Under the pieces are notes generated by a model. That model had not been told where the DNA came from. It saw only the letters and a program-made list of their open reading frames with translations, and made no database searches. This document shows positions 17,521-25,397 of a stretch of 64,000 nucleotides of DNA, piece by piece. Both the position numbers and the translations under genes were made by a program. Source of the DNA: Yoonia sp. G8-12 (lineage in GTDB: Bacteria > Pseudomonadota > Alphaproteobacteria > Rhodobacterales > Rhodobacteraceae); assembly GCF_038443675.1 (NCBI RefSeq), contig NZ_CP151762.1:2604001-2668000 (forward strand), in the 5' to 3' direction. Within the stretch, counting starts at the first letter, position 1. Each line of letters opens with the position of its first letter.

Positions 17521-18390
17521 ATGGCCGGTGCATATGACGACAGAGACGGAAAAATCTGGATGGACGGTCAGTTGGTCGAATGGCGCGACGCCAAAGTCCA
17601 CGTCCTCACACATGCCATGCACTACGCCTCCTCGGTCTTCGAGGGTGAACGCTGCTATTCCGGCAAAATCTTCAAATCACGCGAACACTCCGAACGCCTG
17701 ATCAAATCCGCCCAACTCATCGACTTTGAAATCCCGTATTCCGTCGATGAAATCGAAGCCGCGAAACAAGCGGCCCTTGATGCCAACGGCCTGAAAGACG
17801 CTTACGTGCGCCCGCTTGCGTGGCGCGGATCCGGCGAAGACATGGGTGTCGCCGCAGCGCGCAACCCTGTGCACTTGGCCGTCGCAGTCTGGGAATGGGG
17901 AAACTACTATGGCGACGCCAAGATGAAGGGCGCGAAACTCGACATCGCGAAATGGAAACGCCCCAGCCCCGAGACAGCACCGTCACAGGCCAAGGCAGCA
18001 GGTCTTTACATGATCGCCACCATGTCCAAGCACGCGGCTGAAGCGAAAGGTTGCTCTGACGCCATGATGTTCGACTATCGCGGCTATGTGGCCGAGGCGA
18101 CAGGCGCCAATATCTTCTTTGTCAAAGACGGCGAAATCCACACACCAAAAGCCGACGCATTCCTCAACGGGATCACCCGCCAAACGGTCATCGGCATGTT
18201 GCGCGACAAAGGCCTGACCGTGAATGAACGGGTCATCATGCCGGAAGAACTCGAAGGGTTTGAACAGTGCTGGCTTACCGGAACTGCCGCCGAAGTCACG
18301 CCAGTTGGCCAAATCGGCGACTATAACTTTGAGGTCGGCGCGATCACCCGCGAGATTTCAGCGGACTACGAAAAGCTCGTCCGCGCGTAA
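17521..18390 (+). CDS. ilvE: Branched-chain amino acid aminotransferase
   Basis: The protein has 289 residues from the ATG at 17521, matching the family's usual length of about 288. GGAG lies 8-9 bases upstream; an in-frame ATG 24 bp earlier lacks one. HYASSVFEGERCY is the N-terminal fold-type IV motif, SQAKAAGLY carries the PLP lysine (Lys158), and EATGANIFFVKDGEI and GITRQTVI are substrate/PLP loops. It interconverts valine, leucine and isoleucine with their 2-oxo acids. A possible -35 TTGACA at 17416 with a weak -10 at 17439 could drive it. A clear terminator follows. Confidence 0.93.
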   Translation: MAGAYDDRDGKIWMDGQLVEWRDAKVHVLTHAMHYASSVFEGERCYSGKIFKSREHSERLIKSAQLIDFEIPYSVDEIEAAKQAALDANGLKDAYVRPLAWRGSGEDMGVAAARNPVHLAVAVWEWGNYYGDAKMKGAKLDIAKWKRPSPETAPSQAKAAGLYMIATMSKHAAEAKGCSDAMMFDYRGYVAEATGANIFFVKDGEIHTPKADAFLNGITRQTVIGMLRDKGLTVNERVIMPEELEGFEQCWLTGTAAEVTPVGQIGDYNFEVGAITREISADYEKLVRA

Positions 18391-18410
18391 CGCATCGCAC
18401 AGCGATTATA

Positions 18411-18437
18411 AAAAGGGCGCTGCGGCGCCCCTTTTTG
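18411..18437. terminator. Intrinsic terminator after ilvE
   Basis: The stem GGGCGC/GCGCCC (18415-18420 with 18425-18430) has a TGCG loop, preceded by A5 and followed by a T5 run. It lies between the convergent ilvE and a small ORF and can act in both directions. Confidence 0.8.
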
Positions 18438-18443
18438 CATGGG

Positions 18444-18629
18444 TTAAGGGCGCAAACCGCGTGCAAACCGCAAAAAGAAGCTAGCGCGCTTGTCAAAATT
18501 GCGGTCCCGCTTGCGGCGCTGCAGGTCAAGCGTAGCCTTGCTGGGCCCCTCGTGGCGTTCGATCGCCACGGCCCGGATCATCCGCTCGGGTGTCACTGTC
18601 TTGGGTCTGTCGAGTACATGTTTTGTCAT
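18444..18629 (-). CDS. Small basic hypothetical protein
   Basis: The protein has 61 residues starting MTKHVLDRPKTVTPERMI and is strongly basic (LQRRKRDRNFDKRASFFLRF). The ATG at 18629 follows a near-perfect GGAGGA site, which argues for a real gene. The ORF could extend seven codons further upstream, without a site. No family recognised; the charge suggests nucleic-acid contact but this is not shown. Confidence 0.55.
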   Translation of the reverse strand: MTKHVLDRPKTVTPERMIRAVAIERHEGPSKATLDLQRRKRDRNFDKRASFFLRFARGLRP

Positions 18630-18858
18630 GTCGTCCTCCACTGTGTTCAAGCATCATACCATATGTTCGCTGATTCTGCTCAATGTCTGCAAACAGCGGT
18701 ATTACACCACATTTCACGCATTATAGCGGTGAAAATAGCATTCTAACATGAAACTGTCTCGCAAAAAGAAACAATAAGTCACTGAATATGCGCGCCACAG
18801 CCAAAGTTCCGGCAGGTTTCGTTGACATAACAGAATCGTTCAAAAGGTTAGATTTGTT

Positions 18859-19491
18859 ATGTCCCCGCCCCGCACAACCACCACACACCCGATGGCGCAA
18901 AAGCCAAAGCTTTCTACAAATGAAATCGCCTTACGGCGTTTGCTCAAGGCGGCACCACAAGATCTCTGGCTTGATACCTTGCGCCGTACACGCGGCGCTG
19001 AACACTGTTACCTTGTCTACTGGATGCTGAACCAACCCGAATGTGATTTTGCAGTGGCGGCGCACGCCTTCTACCGGTGCAACCCGACCGATTATCTCGA
19101 TAATCCCCGGCCACTGCCCACGCGCCCCGGAACGCATGATATATTCGCGCTCATAATGCGGAACTGGGAAACAGGTTCGTTCCGGACACACCGCCTAAAG
19201 GTCGATCAAGTCGATGCAGATCCACGGATCATATCGCGGATCAGGCAGAAGATGATGGTCTACCCCAAGGGTACGCTGCCCTTCACAATTCCCGAGGCAT
19301 TTCTTGAACCTGCAGGCGGATCACCCGTCAAGGTTCCATCACACCTACAACCCAATGAGATCAGACACATCTGGTCGTTGTTTTCGGAATTGGGGCTTAA
19401 GGTCCATGCAGCCCCACCGGGGTTTGCACGTAAAATCGCGCAGGTGCGGTGGTTCTTGGAAAGACTAAGACAGGGCGCACGACAGGCCTAG
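18859..19491 (+). CDS. Hypothetical protein, possibly DUF4274-like
   Basis: The protein has 210 residues and is soluble. The N-terminal region (LLKAAPQDLWLDTLRRT, then WMLNQPECDFAVAAHAFYRC) recalls short helical DUF4274-type domains in which a conserved PxCD is followed by an alternating Ala-rich helix. The assignment is weak. No catalytic motif or signal peptide is seen. It overlaps the next gene's stop by 4 bp tail to tail. Confidence 0.5.
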   Translation: MSPPRTTTTHPMAQKPKLSTNEIALRRLLKAAPQDLWLDTLRRTRGAEHCYLVYWMLNQPECDFAVAAHAFYRCNPTDYLDNPRPLPTRPGTHDIFALIMRNWETGSFRTHRLKVDQVDADPRIISRIRQKMMVYPKGTLPFTIPEAFLEPAGGSPVKVPSHLQPNEIRHIWSLFSELGLKVHAAPPGFARKIAQVRWFLERLRQGARQA

Positions 19492-20408
19492 GATCCGACA
19501 TTGCCTGTCGCTTTGCGCTGCTGCGCGCGCTGCAAACCCAACTTGCGCTCGCGCCAGATAATCAGCACGCCCGCAGCGATCACAATTCCGGCCCCGATCA
19601 GCATGGTTCCGGTCGGCACTTCGTCAAAGATGAAGTACCCGATCAACAGCGCAAGGATCATCGAACTATAATCAAAAGGTGCCACAAGCGACGCATCGGC
19701 GTAGCGGTAACTGGAGGTCAGAAAAATCTGCCCGATCCCACCCAAAAGCCCCGCCATCACCAACATAGCCGCGATCTGCCAAGTCGGAACCACCCAGCCC
19801 CAGGGAAGCGTAAAGAGCGCCATAAACGAAGATGTGACCGTAAACCAAAACACAATCGCAGCCGTTGTTTCTGTCGCCACCAGCTTGCGCACAAAAACCT
19901 GTGCAAGTGCGGCAAGAACAGCGCCCATCAACACAACAATCGCGCCCAAAGTCTCGGACTGATCCAGCGTTGCCCCCACCGACAGACGCGGCGACAGTAC
20001 GATTAAAACGCCCACCATGCCCATCCCCACCGCCGACAGACGAAACGCACGGACATTTTCATTCAGGAACATGGCCGCAAATATCACGACCAATAACGGT
20101 GCGGCATAACCAATCGCCGTGACCTCGGGCAGTGGTAGCAACCCCAGACCGGTAAAGCCAAGGCCCATCGCCGATGTGCCCACCAAACCGCGCCAGAAAT
20201 GTCCCATCGGGTTCTTGGTTTTCCAGCCATCACGCAACTCGTGCCGGATCGCCAGCCATCCCAAAATAATGGGCAAAGCAAAGAAGGACCGAAAGAAAAC
20301 AGCCTGCCCCGGCGGCACATCAACAGAGGCAGCTTTGACCAAACTGGCCATCCCCATGAACATGCAGACGGACATGACTTTAAAGATAATGCCCCGAAGC
20401 GGCTGCAT
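19488..20408 (-). CDS. DMT-superfamily (EamA) transporter
   Basis: The protein has 306 residues with about ten hydrophobic helices in two EamA repeats, for example SAMGLGFTGLGLLPLPEVTAI in the first and SLVAPFDYSSMILALLIGY in the second. The PLPEVTAIGYAAPLLV motif is typical of the family. It acts in the inner membrane, probably as a metabolite exporter; the substrate is unknown. The start has AGAGGA at good spacing. Confidence 0.85.
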   Translation of the reverse strand: MQPLRGIIFKVMSVCMFMGMASLVKAASVDVPPGQAVFFRSFFALPIILGWLAIRHELRDGWKTKNPMGHFWRGLVGTSAMGLGFTGLGLLPLPEVTAIGYAAPLLVVIFAAMFLNENVRAFRLSAVGMGMVGVLIVLSPRLSVGATLDQSETLGAIVVLMGAVLAALAQVFVRKLVATETTAAIVFWFTVTSSFMALFTLPWGWVVPTWQIAAMLVMAGLLGGIGQIFLTSSYRYADASLVAPFDYSSMILALLIGYFIFDEVPTGTMLIGAGIVIAAGVLIIWRERKLGLQRAQQRKATGNVGS

Positions 20409-20523
20409 GATTTGTTCCTCTCGCCGCTACACTAGGACGCAGCCGCACCACATTGAAGCCTTTTTCGCTTGCTAATCGTTGACGTTAGGGTATCGAAAAC
20501 CATCACAGGCTAAGAAGCAGTAT

Positions 20524-21543
20524 ATGCAAGAAAAAACCAAGACCCCCGCAAACATGACCCCCCGCGACTGGGTCCAGATTTTAGCAAAATACCGCGAACC
20601 AAGCAGCATCCGCAGCAGCTTTGAACTCGCCGTTAGCCTTATTCCCTTCGTGGTGCTTTGGGTGCTGGCCTGTTGGGTTGCCCAATATAGCTATCTGGGC
20701 GCGTTATTGATTTCTGCGGCGAACGGTCTTTTCCTGTTGCGGCTCTTTTGTATTCAGCATGATTGCGGCCATGGATCGTTCTTCGGCAACCGCGATGTCA
20801 GCGATTGGGTTGGCCGCGCCTTGGGCGTTGTGACGCTCACACCCTATGACGTGTGGCGGCGCACCCATTCGATCCACCACAGCCACGCAGGCGATCTTGA
20901 TCAACGCGGCATTGGTGATGTGATGACGCTGACGGTCGAAGAATACCACCAGCGCACAGCCTTCGGGCGCTTCCTTTACCGGGCATACCGCCATCCGTTC
21001 GTAATGTTTGGCCTTGGCCCGACGTATCTGTTTTTCCTACAAAACCGCCTGCCTCTGGGCCTGCAAGGACGCAAATACTGGATCAGCGCGATGGGTACAA
21101 ATGTGGCGATCGCCGTCATCCTCGGTACAATCGTCTATTTCGGTGGGTTTCAGGCGCTGTTCTTGGTCTTTTTGCCAACGACACTCATCGCCGCTTCTAT
21201 CGGTGTCTGGCTATTCTACGTCCAGCACCAGTTCGAAACGACGCATTGGGAACAAAACGAAGACTGGCAACTGCACGAGGCCGCTTTGCACGGCAGTTCA
21301 CACTATGATCTGCCACCAATCCTGCGCTGGTTCACCGCCAACATCGGCATCCACCACGTTCATCACCTTTATAGCCGCATCCCGTTCTACAGGCTGACAG
21401 AGGTGCTGCGCGACCATAACGAACTGGTCGAGGTCAGCCGCATGACAATCGGTCAAAGCATCAAATGCGCGAGCCTTGATCTTTGGGACGAAAAGTCCAA
21501 ACGCCTGATCTCATTCGCCGCAGCGCGCAAACTCGCAGTTTAA
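20524..21543 (+). CDS. Fatty acid desaturase (membrane di-iron)
   Basis: The protein has 339 residues from the ATG at 20524. Three histidine boxes hold the di-iron centre: QHDCGHGSFF (His79, His83), RTHSIHHSHAGD (His115, 118, 119) and IGIHHVHHLYSR near residue 285. Hydrophobic segments flank them as in acyl-lipid desaturases. It should introduce a double bond into membrane fatty acids using O2 and an electron donor. A longer TTG-started reading frame (20479) exists, but the extension lacks homology-like character. Its stop overlaps the next gene's stop on the other strand. Confidence 0.88.
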   Translation: MQEKTKTPANMTPRDWVQILAKYREPSSIRSSFELAVSLIPFVVLWVLACWVAQYSYLGALLISAANGLFLLRLFCIQHDCGHGSFFGNRDVSDWVGRALGVVTLTPYDVWRRTHSIHHSHAGDLDQRGIGDVMTLTVEEYHQRTAFGRFLYRAYRHPFVMFGLGPTYLFFLQNRLPLGLQGRKYWISAMGTNVAIAVILGTIVYFGGFQALFLVFLPTTLIAASIGVWLFYVQHQFETTHWEQNEDWQLHEAALHGSSHYDLPPILRWFTANIGIHHVHHLYSRIPFYRLTEVLRDHNELVEVSRMTIGQSIKCASLDLWDEKSKRLISFAAARKLAV

Positions 21544-22688
21544 TTCGGCGTCACCCGCAATACTTCACCTGCGTCCAGCAGCAGCAAAACGGCGCCGTCA
21601 TCCAAGACTTCTACGTCGCGGATGCGGCCCACATCTGTGAGCATCCGCTCTTCTCCGATCACGCGACCGTCTTGCAATTTCAGCCGCACAAGGGCACCGG
21701 GGTTGAGCGACGCGATCAACAGATCGCCCTGCCAATCCGCATAGGGACCGTCATAAAACATCATCCCGCCAGGCGCGATTACGGGATCCCAGTAATAGAC
21801 CGGCTCTTCAAACCCCGGACCGCGCGCAGCACCTTCGCCAACATCAGACCCGCGATAATTGATGCCATAGCTGACCGTCGGCCAGCCATAGTTCAGCCCC
21901 GCCTGCGGCCTGTTCAACTCGTCCCCGCCACGCGGGCCATGCTCAATGGTCCAAAGTCCGCCCGGCCCTATCGCAGCCCCTTGCATGTTGCGGTGACCAA
22001 GCGACCAGACCTGATCATTTCCCGCACGGCCCACAAACGGATTGTCGGCAGGCACCGACCCATCGGCATTCAGGCGGATCACCTTGCCATGTGTCGTTTC
22101 AATATCTTGTACCATCGTACCGCTATCACCCGCCCCGCGATCACCGGTCGTAATCCAGACCGTACCATCGGCCATCGGAATGATCCGGCTACCGAAATGG
22201 CGACCATTACGGGCAGGATTGTCCTGCACGAAAATATCAACCGCATCACTGATGGTCCCGTTTGCACCCAGCGTCCCCCGCGCCGCCGCCGTCACCAAAC
22301 CGCCACGCACAGATTTTGAATATGTCCAGAAAATCGTGCGATCCTGCGCAAAATTCGGGGACACAGCCACGTCCAGCAATCCACCTTGGCCTTGGGCAGC
22401 CACATCAGGCACACCGGACAACGGCTCGCTCACACTGCCATCGGCATTGATCAACCGCATACTGCCGGGCTTTTCGCTCACCAGAAACTGGCCATTACCC
22501 AGGGGTGCAATCCCCCATGGGGCATCGAGGCCTTGGGCAAACACCTCAACCGACACATCAGTGCTCGGCAGGGCGGGCGCGCGGGTCTGATCTTCGAAAG
22601 CGGGGGTAAAATCGGCATTGGCAGGGCCTTGCGCCACTTGCGCATTGGCGGCCACAGGCAACATCATCAAAGCAAGAATACGGATCAT
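21540..22688 (-). CDS. PQQ-dependent aldose sugar dehydrogenase (soluble GDH/YliI type), secreted
   Basis: The protein has 382 residues. A signal peptide (MIRILALMMLPVAANA) precedes a six-bladed glucose/sorbosone dehydrogenase propeller: GLDAPWGIAPL, RHFGSRI, TTGDRGAGDSG, GHRNMQGAAI and EHGPRGGDELN. His and Arg residues in these motifs match PQQ and calcium sites of the family. It would oxidise aldoses in the periplasm. AAGGAGG is a strong ribosome binding site. It lies 2 bp after queG, probably cotranscribed with it. Confidence 0.88.
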   Translation of the reverse strand: MIRILALMMLPVAANAQVAQGPANADFTPAFEDQTRAPALPSTDVSVEVFAQGLDAPWGIAPLGNGQFLVSEKPGSMRLINADGSVSEPLSGVPDVAAQGQGGLLDVAVSPNFAQDRTIFWTYSKSVRGGLVTAAARGTLGANGTISDAVDIFVQDNPARNGRHFGSRIIPMADGTVWITTGDRGAGDSGTMVQDIETTHGKVIRLNADGSVPADNPFVGRAGNDQVWSLGHRNMQGAAIGPGGLWTIEHGPRGGDELNRPQAGLNYGWPTVSYGINYRGSDVGEGAARGPGFEEPVYYWDPVIAPGGMMFYDGPYADWQGDLLIASLNPGALVRLKLQDGRVIGEERMLTDVGRIRDVEVLDDGAVLLLLDAGEVLRVTPN

Positions 22689-22690
22689 GG

Positions 22691-23737
22691 TCAGTCCTCC
22701 TTAAGACGTAAGATAGCCCAGCGCGCCGCGTCCGCCACTGCTGGATCGGGATCTTCAACCAAAGGTGAAATCGCTGCGACCAGTGCAGGATCGCCGGAAT
22801 TGCCAATCGCATAGGCCACATTGCGCACAAACCGGTCGCGGCCAATGCGCTTGATGGGTGATCCGGAAAACAGCGCACGGAACGCCGCATCATCCAGCCC
22901 CGCTAGTTCCGCCAAAGGCGGGGCGATCAAATCATCCCGCGCCGCCAGCTTTGCATCCCGCCCCTCATGGGCAAATTTGTTCCACGGACAGATGCCCAGA
23001 CAATCATCACAGCCATAAATGCGGTTGCCCAGCAAAGGGCGCAAATCGGCATCGACAGGCCCCTTATGTTCGATCGTCAGATAGGAAATGCAGCGCCGCG
23101 CATCCAAACGGTAAGGGGCAGGAAACGCCGCTGTCGGGCAGATATCCAGACAAGCGGTGCAGGATCCACAATGGCTCACCTCGGCCGTGTCCGCCTCCAG
23201 ATCCACTGTGGTGAAAATCGCCCCCAAGAAAAACCAGTTGCCAAGGTCGCGGCTCAGCAGATTGGTATGCTTGCCCTGCCATCCCAGACCAGCGGCCTGC
23301 GCCAGCGGTTTTTCCATCACAGGGGCGGTATCGACAAAGACCTTGATCTCCGCCTCCGGCACCTGTTCAATCAACCACCGACCCACGCGCTTGAGGCGCT
23401 TCTTGACCACATCATGATAATCTCGGTTCTGCGCATAAACGCTGATCGCCGCACGGTCGCGTGTCTCCAGCACCGCCAAAGGATCGTGCTCCGGCGTATA
23501 GGGTTCCGCCAACATGATCACCGATTTCGCCTCGGGCCAAAGCGCGGTTGGATCAGCGCGCCACGCCATCCGCTCGGCCATCCAGCCCATCTGCCCATGC
23601 ATTCCTGCATCAACGAACGCCTGCAACCGTTCGGGCAATTCCGGTACAGCATCAGGTCGGCACACACCAACAGAGGCAAAGCCCGCCTCCTGCGCAAAGT
23701 CGATCAAACGCTGTTTCAGATCACCCGCTTCTTGCAA
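22691..23737 (-). CDS. queG: Epoxyqueuosine reductase
   Basis: The protein has 348 residues. Two [4Fe-4S] motifs, CGSCTACLDICPTAAF and CDDCLGICPWNKF, the cobalamin-domain region (GWQGKHTNLLSRDLGNWFFL) and a C-terminal HEAT-like tail identify QueG, which makes queuosine from epoxyqueuosine in tRNA. No ATG is available at the expected start. The frame begins at TTG 23737 (LQEAGDLKQRL) with only a weak GGGGTG upstream. An ATG just upstream is in another frame, so a small sequence error near the start is possible. Confidence 0.92.
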   Translation of the reverse strand: MQEAGDLKQRLIDFAQEAGFASVGVCRPDAVPELPERLQAFVDAGMHGQMGWMAERMAWRADPTALWPEAKSVIMLAEPYTPEHDPLAVLETRDRAAISVYAQNRDYHDVVKKRLKRVGRWLIEQVPEAEIKVFVDTAPVMEKPLAQAAGLGWQGKHTNLLSRDLGNWFFLGAIFTTVDLEADTAEVSHCGSCTACLDICPTAAFPAPYRLDARRCISYLTIEHKGPVDADLRPLLGNRIYGCDDCLGICPWNKFAHEGRDAKLAARDDLIAPPLAELAGLDDAAFRALFSGSPIKRIGRDRFVRNVAYAIGNSGDPALVAAISPLVEDPDPAVADAARWAILRLKED

Positions 23738-23791
23738 ACCAGCGCACCCCGCAGCATGCCCGTTATTATCGGCCCGAAAATATCCCGGGGA

Positions 23792-23812
23792 GTCCCGGAC
23801 AACGTCCGGGAC
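23792..23812. repeat. REP-like GC-rich palindrome
   Basis: The arms GTCCCGGAC and GTCCGGGAC form a perfect 9-bp stem around AAC, flanked by a GAAAATATCCC string on the left. A related AAATATCCCC string follows the aldolase gene near 9226. Palindromes of this kind are scattered between genes in Rhodobacterales. This one may also terminate the GST transcript before queG. Confidence 0.55.
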
Positions 23813-23824
23813 GGGGCAGAGCCC

Positions 23825-24490
23825 CTAAAAATCCAGATCAGCATAATGCGCAGCAGGCTGAAACCCCGGCACTTCGTCAGCCAGAATAGACCGGAACGCC
23901 GGACGGGATTTGATCTTGGCATACCAATCCTTCAGCACCTCATGCCGGTTCCAGTCCACATCACTGGTGTAATCCAGACAAGACAGCTGCGCTGCGGCAG
24001 CAAAATCCGCCATCGTCATCTCGTTGCCTGCCAGCCAGCGGCGTTCATCCAAAAGACGCGCCATATAATCCAGATGGTATTTGATCGCCTTGGCGCCCGC
24101 CTTCACATTTGTGCTATCGGGATAACCCGTGCCCATGATCTTGCGATAAACGCGCTCACCCGTCAGCTTGGTCGTCACCTCTTGATAGAACTTGTCATCA
24201 AACCAGCCCACCAAACGCCGGACCTCGCAGCGTGCACCTGCCCCTTTCGGCAACAGCGCAGGTGTGGGGTTTGTCTCTTCAAGATACTCGCAAATGGCTA
24301 CACTGTCCGCCATCGTGCGCCCGTCCATTTTCAGCACAGGCACTTTGCCCGCCGGGTTGCGGCGCAGGAAATCGGGGTCGTTTTCCCAATAGCGTTCCTC
24401 AACCAAAGCGACTTCGATCTTCTTCTCGCCCAGACACAGACGGACTTTGCGAGAAAACGGGGACAAGGGATAATGGTACAGGGTGTTCAT
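23825..24490 (-). CDS. Glutathione S-transferase family protein
   Basis: The protein has 221 residues. The thioredoxin-like N-terminal domain (LYHYPLSPFSRKVRLCL, NPAGKVPVL with cis-Pro, DSVAICEYLEE glutathione site) is followed by an all-helical domain (GNEMTMADFAAAAQLSCLDY). The active-site Ser in PLSPFSRK suggests a beta/zeta-like class. It is the first gene of a likely gst-queG-sugar dehydrogenase run. Confidence 0.88.
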   Translation of the reverse strand: MNTLYHYPLSPFSRKVRLCLGEKKIEVALVEERYWENDPDFLRRNPAGKVPVLKMDGRTMADSVAICEYLEETNPTPALLPKGAGARCEVRRLVGWFDDKFYQEVTTKLTGERVYRKIMGTGYPDSTNVKAGAKAIKYHLDYMARLLDERRWLAGNEMTMADFAAAAQLSCLDYTSDVDWNRHEVLKDWYAKIKSRPAFRSILADEVPGFQPAAHYADLDF

Positions 24491-24554
24491 GCGCGGCTCA
24501 CAACAATAACTCGCCCTTCAATGCCGCAAGCTGCGCCGCTGTTCAATGGCTGGG

Positions 24555-25315
24555 TCAGTTTTCAAAGCATTCCGCGCGTCCGTCCGCCGCAATCGTCGCC
24601 GCCCCGCTCATGATCGCGGCGGTGCGATTGCGGGTAAATGTGCTGGGGTTGCTGGCCGAACGGGTCTTGGGCGCAGGCAGGATCGCGGCAAGGCGCGCGG
24701 CCTGCGTGGGCGTCAGATTGGCGGCATCAACGCCGAAGTAATGCCGCGCTGCCGCCTGCACGCCAAACACACCTTCATCAAACTCGGCCACGTTCAGGTA
24801 AAGCTCGACAATCCGGCGCTTGGACCAGATCGCCTCGGTCAAGGGCGTCCAAAGCGCCTCGATGGCTTTGCGCGACCAGCTACGCCCGTGCCACAAAAAC
24901 ACGTTCTTGACGACCTGCTGCGATATGGTCGAGGCCCCGCCCTGTCCGCGTTCCACCGCGTCCTGGATCGCATTCACGTCCAACCCCCAGTGCAAGCAGA
25001 AATTAGCGTCTTCCGCCGCAACCACCGACCGCGCCATGACCGGGGCAATATCCTCCATATCCACCCATTCGTGCTTCACGCTCACCAACCGATGCGCCTC
25101 AGCACGCATATAGGGTGTCGTCGGGGGATTGATGACGGCGTAAAGCAGCGTCCAAATGAGCGCGAAAGAAAACACAGCCAGAACCCCCAAAAAACCGTCC
25201 TGCGGATCAACCGCCGCACCCGGGCTATCAGCCCCAGTTTATCGGTAGTCGCAGGTTTCTTTTTGGTTGCCGGTTTTTTCGCCGGTCGCTTCTTAGCTGT
25301 ACGCGTTTCTGCCAT
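24555..25315 (-). CDS. mtgA: Monofunctional biosynthetic peptidoglycan transglycosylase, frameshifted as sequenced
   Basis: The downstream segment contains the GT51 domain: VVAAEDANFCLHWGLD with the catalytic Glu, RGQGGASTISQQVVKNVFLW, and KRRIVELYLNVAEF. The upstream segment in another frame gives a Lys/Ala/Pro-rich cytoplasmic tail (KKRPAKKPATKKKPATT) and the beginning of the membrane anchor, RRLIRRTVFWG. The two join at the G5 run (plus-strand C5, 25184-25188). A sixth base gives TVFWGVLAVFSFALIW as one transmembrane helix. The joined protein would be about 253 residues. It polymerises lipid II glycan strands at the inner membrane. Confidence 0.85.
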
Positions 25316-25361
25316 CGCACCCATAAGCCATAGGCAGGGTTAACGGGTCAAGAAGATGAAG

Positions 25362-25391
25362 CGCCCCCGCGCCATTTTCAGCGCGGGGGCG
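25362..25391 (-). terminator. Terminator hairpin after gltB
   Basis: A perfect 11-bp GC stem (25362-25372 with 25381-25391) surrounds an 8-base loop. It begins 6 bp beyond the gltB stop; the downstream side on the minus strand is moderately T-rich. Confidence 0.7.
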
Positions 25392-25397
25392 TGGTAT

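Noticed and set aside
22967..24613. 548-codon open frame on the plus strand
   Set aside because: It runs antisense to queG and the glutathione S-transferase gene; no start signal and no recognisable protein.
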